Below are positions 14,668-20,399 of a stretch of 20,399 nucleotides of DNA, piece by piece. A program made the position numbers and the translations under genes. Within the stretch, counting starts at the first letter, position 1, and each line of letters opens with the position of its first letter. The notes under the pieces were generated by a model. That model was given only the letters and a program-made list of their open reading frames with translations. It searched no databases and had not been told where the DNA came from. Origin of the DNA: Chloroflexota bacterium (GTDB lineage Bacteria > Chloroflexota > Anaerolineae > Caldilineales > Caldilineaceae); assembly GCA_003451595.1 (NCBI GenBank), contig DMDA01000097.1, positions 1,876-22,274 on the forward strand. Reading direction: 5' to 3'.

Positions 14668-15453
14668 ATGATCGGCGCCATGATTGACTTATCTACGATT
14701 CTAACGCTCGAAACCCTCGCCGCCAATGCCTGGCCAGCGGCTGAGGTCGAAATCTGTGGTGGTTGGCGGCTGCGCAGCACACTGGGCGTCACCAGACGCG
14801 CCAACTCTGTCTGGCCCAACCGCGATGACGGTGCGCTGCCCTTGGACGAGCGGCTGGCGCAGGTCGAGGCATTCTACGCTGCACGCCGCTTGCCCGCCAT
14901 CTACCAGATTTGCGACGCTATGCAACCGGCACAACTCGATGCAGTGCTGGCAACGCGCGGCTACGCTCTCGAAGCGCCGACCTTTGTCCAGGTTGCATCG
15001 CTGGCAACGCTGTTGACAAGGCTGCCCTCACTGCGCCATTATCCAGCTTTCGAGGTTGAAGTCAGCGAGGAGTTCGATCCACAATGGTTTGAACTCTACT
15101 GCACTGCCGAAGCCGTGAGCTCGGTGGCTGTCCCGGTGCGGCGCGCAATCCTAGAGCGGATCACACCGCAGCACGGCTTTGTGACGCTCTACGTGAATGG
15201 GGAGCCAGCGGCGGTGGGGATGGGCGTCGTCGAAGCGGGCTGGTTGGGCATCTTCAGCATGGCGACGTTGCCCGCTTATCGTCGTCAGGGTGCGGCGCGT
15301 GCAATTCTGCGTACGCTTGCCGTGTGGGCGCAACTCTATGCTGCGCAACACGCCTATCTTCAGGTCATGGCGCACAACATTGCGGCCCAGGCGCTCTATG
15401 CCTCTGCCGGTTTTGAGACAGCCTATCGCTATCATTATCGGGTGAAAGGATGA
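14668..15453 (+). CDS. GNAT-family N-acetyltransferase
   Basis: The acetyl-CoA binding motif A is seen as LGIFSMATLPAYRRQGAARAILRTLAVWA in the C-terminal third (R-x-x-G-x-A signature). It is followed by the motif B stretch MAHNIAAQALYASAGFETAYRYHYR, where N, A and Y/GF are in the usual places. The N-terminal half starts LETLAANAWPAAEVEICGGWRLRSTLGVTRRANSVWP, a pattern seen in a two-domain subgroup of GNAT proteins. It is 261 residues from ATG 14668. ATG 14680 (257 residues) is equally possible, since neither has an SD, and the GTG at 14572 lies upstream of the likely promoter. Substrate unknown. It is divergent from the methyltransferase pair and ends at a strong hairpin. Confidence 0.88.
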   Translation: MIGAMIDLSTILTLETLAANAWPAAEVEICGGWRLRSTLGVTRRANSVWPNRDDGALPLDERLAQVEAFYAARRLPAIYQICDAMQPAQLDAVLATRGYALEAPTFVQVASLATLLTRLPSLRHYPAFEVEVSEEFDPQWFELYCTAEAVSSVAVPVRRAILERITPQHGFVTLYVNGEPAAVGMGVVEAGWLGIFSMATLPAYRRQGAARAILRTLAVWAQLYAAQHAYLQVMAHNIAAQALYASAGFETAYRYHYRVKG

Positions 15454-15475
15454 AGCGGACTTTCACATAGGTTAG

Positions 15476-15524
15476 CTGTTCATCTTCCTGGAAGCCTTGG
15501 CGCTTCCAGGAAGATTGTGAACAG
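15476..15524. terminator. Long bidirectional hairpin between convergent genes
   Basis: ATCTTCCTGGAAGC (15482-15495) and GCTTCCAGGAAGAT (15502-15515) pair over 14 bp with a 6-base loop. After a 3-base bulge, CTGTTC and GAACAG add 6 more pairs. It sits between the ends of the GNAT gene (15453) and the LysM gene (15559, minus strand), where one structure can serve both. Confidence 0.7.
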
Positions 15525-15558
15525 TATGACGCTACAACCTAGAAGTCAAACCTGGAAA

Positions 15559-16050
15559 TCAATAGTAGATACGCAGCACCTGGCCCGCTCGAATCAGGTT
15601 GGGGTTCCAGATGCCGTTCAAATTCATCAGTGACTGCACCGAAGTGCCACAACGCCGCGCAATGCCGCTCAGCGTGTCGCCAAATTGCACAGTGTAGAAC
15701 TGGCTACACCACACGGGCGGCACTGGGCCAGGTGGGTATGGGCCGGGTGGAACATAAGTGCTCGGAATGCATAACACCTGGCCCACAAAAATTAGGCTGG
15801 GGTTCTGAATGCCGTTCACTTGCGCAATCTGCCAGACACTGACGCCGTACCAGCGCGAAATGCGCGTGAGATTGTCACCTGGGCGCACCGTGTGCCAGGC
15901 GACGCAGCCGCTTGCAGCTACAGTTGCCTGTGGGGCGGCAGCCGGCGCCGCCCTGGCGGCAGCCGGCGTCAACACCGCTGCCAACACAATCGCCAGCGCC
16001 AACAGCATCGATCCGGCCCGCACGCCCGATCTACTCAATCTGCGCCACAT
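15559..16050 (-). CDS. Secreted protein with two LysM domains
   Basis: A 163-residue protein. The signal peptide is RRLSRSGVRAG, then the hydrophobic core MLLALAIVLAAVLTP, with a likely AxA cleavage at AARA-AP (about residue 35). LysM 1 spans 52-95 (HTVRPGDNLTRISRWYGVSV...GQVLCIP) and LysM 2 spans 118-161 (YTVQFGDTLSGIARRCGTSV...GQVLRI). They are joined by a Pro/Gly linker (PPGPYPPGPVPP). LysM binds peptidoglycan or related glycans, so this is a cell-envelope protein without an enzyme domain. C49/C94 and C115/C134 pair up one set per domain, possibly as disulfides. The ATG at 16050 is preferred over 16116: AAGGAG lies 10 bases upstream on this strand, and the longer version puts 22 polar residues before the signal peptide. 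Confidence 0.9.
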   Translation of the reverse strand: MWRRLSRSGVRAGSMLLALAIVLAAVLTPAAARAAPAAAPQATVAASGCVAWHTVRPGDNLTRISRWYGVSVWQIAQVNGIQNPSLIFVGQVLCIPSTYVPPGPYPPGPVPPVWCSQFYTVQFGDTLSGIARRCGTSVQSLMNLNGIWNPNLIRAGQVLRIYY

Positions 16051-16213
16051 GTTGTCATTGCTCCTTTCTTGCTCCCCCTTGCTAGAGGGAAAGCCAACAA
16101 TGCTCTGAGTTGCCAATCATTCTGGGGTGTCGTGCACTTAATGAGATGGATTGATATGTGCGTCGGTGTATCACCTCCCCTGCCGGCTGCCAAGTTGTAC
16201 ACCGGCTTTGCCA

Positions 16214-16229
16214 ATTTGACTTGTCAAAT
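16214..16229. promoter_or_regulatory. Perfect 7-bp dyad, operator-like
   Basis: ATTTGAC, TT, GTCAAAT form a perfect inverted repeat about 165 bases upstream of the LysM start. On the minus strand it contains TTGACA, a consensus -35, but no good -10 is found at 16-18 bp. It could be an operator for the LysM gene. Confidence 0.35.
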
Positions 16230-16620
16230 CATAGTTTCTCTTCATGTTGACGTGATTGTGCGCCTCTGGTAACGGCGAGTAATTCCGAACGGCGTTGGTG
16301 CAACGAATGATCTTCGTCAGCAAGCCGCACACTTCCATGCATGATGCTTCTCGCCACTACGACACGCGTTACACGAAGGAATGTTAAACCGAGTTGCAAG
16401 ATTTTGGCACTGTTTCCAACAAATAATCTGCAACAATCCTGCTTCCTGCATAGAAATGTGCGTATCGATTGTAGCACGCTGTGTTAGCCTTGTCCACCAT
16501 AAGTTTCGGAAAGGAAAGTCCTTTTGCACCTGAGTCGCGCTCAAGTGGCTGGCGACGGAGGAGCGGACGGAGGAGTAGCGATCGTTTGCCCCAGGCGTCC
16601 CGTCACTCGAAAGATATTCA

Positions 16621-16658
16621 GGTTGCCGCCTGTACAGGTTGCTGATCGATTGGGTTGC
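16621..16658 (+). repeat. Three GGTTGC direct repeats with 16-bp period
   Basis: GGTTGC begins at 16621, 16637 and 16653, exactly 16 bp apart. The first two are extended to CAGGTTGC. The second overlaps the -35 and the third lies between the -35 and -10 of the next promoter, so a bound protein could block it. Confidence 0.5.
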
Positions 16659-16667
16659 CAGTATCAT
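16639..16667 (+). promoter_or_regulatory. Promoter of the oligopeptidase operon
   Basis: TTGCTG (16639-16644) and TATCAT (16662-16667) are 17 bp apart. The expected start is near 16674, leaving about 35 bases to ATG 16709. Confidence 0.5.
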
Positions 16668-16708
16668 TTAGGCCGGTACATTGAACATGCACACACAAGG
16701 AGAACACT

Positions 16709-18775
16709 ATGCCCTTTGTCTCACCAGCCGCGCTGCCGCCCGCACCACTGCGCCGCCCGACGCGCCTGGTGGCGCATGGTGATGTGCGCATCGATGATTA
16801 CTACTGGTTGCGCAACCGCACCGACCCAGCGGTGATCGCCTATCTGCAGGCTGAAAATGACTATGCCGGCGCTGCGATGGCAGATACAGCCGCGTTACAG
16901 GAAAGCCTATTTCAGGAAATGCGCGGGCGCATCCGTGAGACCGACAGCACGGCGCCGGTCGCTGATGGCGGCTACTGGTACTATCAGCGTACGGTGGCAG
17001 GGTTGGATTATCCCATCTACTGTCGCCGCGCCGGGACGATGGCTGCACCGGAAGAGGTGTTGCTCGACGTTAATCAGTTAGCGGAAGGGAATGCGTTCTG
17101 CGAGGTTGGTGAGTTTGTCGTCAGCCCCGACCATCGTCTGTTGGCTTACGCTTATGATGTGGATGGCAACGAATTATTCACGATCGTAATCAAGGACCTG
17201 ACTACGGGCGCGTTGCTGGATGACCGCATCGCCGGCGCGTACTATGGCCTGGAATGGAGCAACGATAGCTGCACGCTCTTTTACACCACGGTCGATGCAC
17301 AGCATCGACCCGACTCGGTCTGGCGGCACGATCTTGGCAATGCACAGACGGCGGACACTCGCCTGCTACACGAGACAGATGAGCGCTTCTTTGTCGCCCT
17401 CTACAAGACGCGCAGCAAGCGCTTCATCGTGGTGCAGCTGCGCAGCAATATGACCACCGAAGCGCACGTGATCGACGCCGATGCACCAACCGTCCCGCGA
17501 TTGATCACCGCGCGACGTCAGGGACATGAATATCGCATCGATCATCGCGGCAATCATTTCTACATCCTGACTAACCACCAGGCCGAGGATTTCTGCGTGA
17601 TGGTGGCGCCCGTTAACGATCCAGCGTTGGCAACATGGCAACCGCTCGTGCCAGAGGAAGCAGGTATATTGATAGATCGGATCGAGCTCTTCCAAGCTCA
17701 CCTGGTTGCTCTGGAGTGGGCGGGCGGCGTTAAGCGAGTACGCGTGCTGCGCCTGGCGCCAGAAGCGCCCGTCATCACAGCGGCGCACTGGATCGCGTTC
17801 CCTGAAGAGGTATATGCGGTGAGCGTAGCGGAGAATCCAACCTTTGCCGTTTCCACGCTGCGGCTGGAGTATTCATCGCTCAAAACGCCGCCGACCGTGT
17901 ACGCCTACGACATGGAAACGCAACGGTTGGAGGTGCTCAAACAGGACGAAATTGCCAACTATAACCCAGACCACTACGAGACGCGGCGGCTTTGGGCGAC
18001 GGCGCCTGACGGCATCCAGGCGCCGATCTCGCTGGTCTGTCACAAGGACACCGTGCTGGATGGCAGCAGTCCTTGCCTGCTCTACGGCTATGGCGCGTAT
18101 GGCGCCAGCACTGAACCGGGCTTCCGCGCCAATCGTCTGAGTCTGCTCGAACGAGGATTTGTCTTTGCCATCGCCCATATTCGTGGTGGCAGCGAACTGG
18201 GGCGCGCGTGGTATCGCAACGGCAAACTGCGTCACAAGCAAAACACCTTCACCGACTTCATCGCCGCCGCAGAAGCACTGATCGGGGCTGGCTACACCCG
18301 TCCCGATCGATTGACGATCATGGGACGCAGCGCCGGCGGGCTGCTGATGGGCGCTGTCACCAATCAGCGCCCCGATCTCTTCGCCGGCGTGATTGCGGGT
18401 GTACCCTTTGTCGATGTGTTGACCACCATGCTTGATCCATCGATCCCGCTGACAGTCATCGAGTATGAGGAATGGGGCAACCCTGCCGACCCAGAACTCT
18501 ATGCCGCCATGCGCGCGTACTCGCCTTATGACAACCTGGCGCCGCGCGCCTATCCCCCCCTGCTGGCGACGGCTGGCCTGCATGATCCGCGTGTTGGCTA
18601 CTGGGAACCGGCGAAATATGTAGCGCGGCTGCGTCAACTCAAGACCGACGACAACATCGTCTTGCTGAAAACCAACATGGTGGCGGGACACGGAGGCGCA
18701 TCAGGACGCTACGAGTATTTGCGCGAGACAGCATTCGAATATGCATTCCTACTCAAAGTGGTGGGAAAAGCCTGA
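16709..18775 (+). CDS. ptrB: Oligopeptidase B (S9A serine peptidase)
   Basis: A 688-residue prolyl-oligopeptidase-family enzyme that cleaves short peptides, in oligopeptidase B usually after Lys or Arg, in the cytoplasm. The N-terminal propeller region starts with the family pattern HGDVRIDDYYWLRNRTDPAV. The catalytic domain has the nucleophile in GRSAGGLLMG (S541), the Asp in GLHDPRVGYWEPAKYVARLR (D626) and the His in AGHGGASGRYEYLRETAFEYAFLL (H661). The WEPAKY and GRYE stretches distinguish the oligopeptidase B branch from prolyl oligopeptidase. Length and start are typical, and AAGGAG stands just before ATG 16709. There is no signal peptide. The CNNM gene follows 27 bases later, so cotranscription is likely. 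Confidence 0.95.
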   Translation: MPFVSPAALPPAPLRRPTRLVAHGDVRIDDYYWLRNRTDPAVIAYLQAENDYAGAAMADTAALQESLFQEMRGRIRETDSTAPVADGGYWYYQRTVAGLDYPIYCRRAGTMAAPEEVLLDVNQLAEGNAFCEVGEFVVSPDHRLLAYAYDVDGNELFTIVIKDLTTGALLDDRIAGAYYGLEWSNDSCTLFYTTVDAQHRPDSVWRHDLGNAQTADTRLLHETDERFFVALYKTRSKRFIVVQLRSNMTTEAHVIDADAPTVPRLITARRQGHEYRIDHRGNHFYILTNHQAEDFCVMVAPVNDPALATWQPLVPEEAGILIDRIELFQAHLVALEWAGGVKRVRVLRLAPEAPVITAAHWIAFPEEVYAVSVAENPTFAVSTLRLEYSSLKTPPTVYAYDMETQRLEVLKQDEIANYNPDHYETRRLWATAPDGIQAPISLVCHKDTVLDGSSPCLLYGYGAYGASTEPGFRANRLSLLERGFVFAIAHIRGGSELGRAWYRNGKLRHKQNTFTDFIAAAEALIGAGYTRPDRLTIMGRSAGGLLMGAVTNQRPDLFAGVIAGVPFVDVLTTMLDPSIPLTVIEYEEWGNPADPELYAAMRAYSPYDNLAPRAYPPLLATAGLHDPRVGYWEPAKYVARLRQLKTDDNIVLLKTNMVAGHGGASGRYEYLRETAFEYAFLLKVVGKA

Positions 18776-18802
18776 CCTCACCATGCTTGGAGGGTTTTGG
18801 TC

Positions 18803-20107
18803 GTGAGCCAGTACATCATCGATGTCGGCACGCTCTTGATCTTGTTGATCGCCAACGGCTTCTTGTCGATGGCGGAGATGGCGGTTGTCTCCTCTCGCCG
18901 GCCGCGTTTGCAGACGATGGCAACTGAAGGCAAGCCGGGGGCAGCGCGCGCACTGGCGCTGGCAGAAGACCCTGGCGACTTCCTGTCCACCGTACAGATC
19001 GGCATCACGGCAATTGGCATCTTCACCGGTGCGTTCAGCGGCGCCCGCCTAGCAGAGCCGATGGCAGGCTTCCTGCGGCGGCTCCCAGGGTTGGCAGATT
19101 ACGCCGATCCTGTGGCGATTTTTTTGGTGGTGTTGCTCACAACCTATCTGTCGCTCATTGTCGCCGAATTGACGCCAAAGCGCGTCGCCCTGAGCCGCCC
19201 GGAGGAGATCGCCGTGTTGGTGGCGCCAGCAATGGATTGGCTCGCCCGGTTTGCCCGCCCTCTGGTCTTCCTGCTGGACCGCTCTAGCGAGGGTCTTGCC
19301 CAGATCATGGGCGTGCGCCCCAGTGATGCACCAGCCGTCACCGATGAGGAAGTGCGCATCATGTTGCAGCAAGGGGCGCAGGTCGGCATCTTCGAGCCAA
19401 TCGAAGAGGAGATCGTGACGCAGGTCTTTCGCCTTAGCGATCGTCGCGCCAGCGCGATTATGACCCCGCGCACCGAGATCGACTGGATCGACGTGGAGGA
19501 AGATATGGAGGCGGTGCGCGCCCTGCTCATGGAATCGAGTCACTCGCGCTTTCCGCTGGCGGAAGGGTCGCTGGATCATGTCGTCGGCATCATCTTTGTG
19601 CGCGACCTGCTGCTCCAACGCATAACAGGCGCCGAGGTTGATCTGCGCGGCATTGCGCGTCCGGCGCTTTTCCTGCCTGAGAGCATGACGGCGCTCGATA
19701 TCGTCGAGCAGATGCGCGCTTCACGGTCGCACATGGCGCTGATCATCAATGAATATGGCGGTCTGGAAGGACTGGTGACCATCAGTGATGTGGTTGAGGC
19801 GATCCTGGGCTCGGTCGAAACACCCGGCGTGGAGGAGGAGCCAGAAATTGTGCAACGCAGCGACGGCTCCTGGTTGGTGAACGGCATGTGGTCGGTGGAC
19901 GAATTTCAGGAGCGGTTCGGCCTCAAAGAGCTGCCGGCGCGCGATGACCTGGATTATCAGACCGTTGGCGGCATGATCATGGCGATCCTGGAACAGGTGC
20001 CCAGCGTCGGCAGCCAGATAGAGATCGATGGCTACAAGCTGGAGGTGGTCGATATGGACGGTCGGCGCGTGGACAAAGTGCTGGTGCAAAAACAAGGAGG
20101 AGACCTT
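18803..20107 (+). CDS. CNNM/CorC-type membrane protein (hemolysin-family) with CBS pair
   Basis: A 435-residue protein. The N-terminal DUF21/CNNM transmembrane part spans about 1-175, with hydrophobic segments near 5-22, 62-80, 103-122 and 133-160, and the polar motif ISxxEMAVVSSRRPRL-like NGFLSMAEMAVVSSRRPRL. A CBS pair follows (about 216-340; MTPRTEIDWI and VGIIFVRDLL, then MALIINEYGGLEGLVTISDV), and a CorC_HlyC domain closes it (about 345-430). The family is linked to Mg2+/Co2+ handling; the old name hemolysin is misleading. GTG 18803 is chosen because GGAGGG (18789-18794) lies 8 bases before it, whereas TTG 18797 would leave 2. The stop TGA (20108-20110) follows the last codon; the coordinates here end before it. 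It probably forms an operon with ptrB and the dehydrogenase gene. Confidence 0.92.
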
Positions 20108-20399
20108 TGAGAAAGATGCTTGCCAACAAGGTTGTCATTATCACTGGCGCTAGCTCCGGCATTGGGGCGGCCACGGCGCGGGCGTTGGCGCAGATGGGTT
20201 GTCGGTTGACCCTTGCCGCGCGCTCAGTGGATCGACTGGAAGCGTTGGCCGAGGAGTTGGGGCGGGCGCAGACGCTGGTCGTTCCCACCGACGTGACCGA
20301 CGCCTCCCAGGTGGTAGCGATGGTCGAGCGCACCGTCACCCATTTCGGACGCATCGATGTGCTCTTTGCCAACGCCGGCATCTATATTCCCGGTCAGGT
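20107..20399 (+). CDS. Short-chain dehydrogenase/reductase, cut by the right edge
   Basis: The frame reads MLANKVVIITGASSGIGAATARALAQ, the NAD(P)-binding start of an SDR with the TGxxxGIG motif, and continues to LFANAGIYIPG (NAG motif), where the window ends. It encodes an NAD(P)-dependent oxidoreductase whose substrate cannot be told from this part. TTG 20107 is preferred as start: AAGGAGG (20094-20100) lies 6 bases before it, while ATG 20116 would be 15 bases away. TTG 20107 overlaps the TGA of the CNNM gene, suggesting translational coupling. ATG 20116 remains possible and gives the more usual N-terminus. Confidence 0.85.
   Translation, partial: MRKMLANKVVIITGASSGIGAATARALAQMGCRLTLAARSVDRLEALAEELGRAQTLVVPTDVTDASQVVAMVERTVTHFGRIDVLFANAGIYIPGQ

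Larger units (their letters stand above)
16051..16708. other. Gene-free stretch with the LysM leader and the ptrB promoter region
   Basis: No convincing gene is seen on either strand; short open frames here have no domain, SD or coding-like composition. From left to right it holds the LysM leader, a dyad at 16214-16229, an AT-richer stretch near 16380-16480, two copies of GACGGAGGAG 12 bp apart (16554 and 16566), and three GGTTGC repeats 16 bp apart overlapping the ptrB promoter. A small RNA cannot be excluded. On the minus strand GGGGAGGTGAT (near 16170-16180) looks like a ribosome binding site but no start codon follows at proper distance. Confidence 0.6.

Noticed and set aside
15934..15968. 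14-base direct repeat with 21-bp period as a regulatory repeat
   Set aside because: It lies in the Ala/Pro-rich signal peptide region of the LysM gene and is explained by repeated Ala/Pro codons.
17108..17130. TTGGTGAGTT in the oligopeptidase gene as a third copy of the winged-helix operator
   Set aside because: It is a single copy inside coding sequence (Val-Gly-Glu-Phe), without an 11-bp partner.
1..20399. CRISPR array, tRNA, rRNA, insertion sequence
   Set aside because: No regularly spaced long repeats, no tRNA T-loop pattern with matching arms, no rRNA stretch and no transposase were recognised on either strand.

Overview
The window looks like chromosomal DNA of a GC-rich bacterium. My best guess is Chloroflexota, possibly a Roseiflexus/Chloroflexus-like lineage. 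The grounds are the high G+C content, the mixture of large STAND-type ATPases with a SPASM maturase and a NYN nuclease, and clear Shine-Dalgarno (SD) sites. This is inference from gene content; no rRNA or tRNA is present to fix it.

Positions 1-9104 hold a five-gene block on the + strand. It starts with the 3' part of a gene for an unrecognised membrane-anchored protein (1-1968), whose body is much more AT-rich than its surroundings. Four P-loop NTPases follow in a row. The first (2009-3352) ends in an OmpR/PhoB-type winged helix. The second (3535-4749) is a related ATPase without that domain. The third (4769-6028) is a compact STAND-like NTPase. The fourth (6039-9104) is a 1021-residue STAND NTPase with TPR repeats. 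The last three form a tight operon behind their own leader. No catalytic effector domain is recognisable, so the block could be an undescribed signalling or conflict system.

Positions 9105-12775 hold a radical SAM/SPASM maturase with a Cys-rich N-terminus behind a good promoter, a 67-residue two-helix membrane protein with a strong ribosome binding site, and a NYN-domain nuclease-like protein with a degenerate second NYN-like half. Direct repeats of GGTGAG, 11 bp apart, occur in only two gene-free stretches: before the ATPase operon (3370-3397) and before the small membrane-protein gene (10807-10823). An 11-bp direct repeat is the typical target geometry of OmpR/PhoB winged helices. I therefore propose that the ATPase-winged-helix protein ties the two regions into one regulon.

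Positions 12741-20399 look like ordinary chromosome. They hold two minus-strand RNA methyltransferases (an RlmI/K-like enzyme followed by a TrmH/SpoU enzyme), a GNAT acetyltransferase, a secreted two-LysM protein, a 650-bp gene-free stretch with promoter and operator-like repeats, oligopeptidase B, a CNNM/CorC-type membrane protein, and the start of a short-chain dehydrogenase cut by the right edge. The last three are probably one operon.
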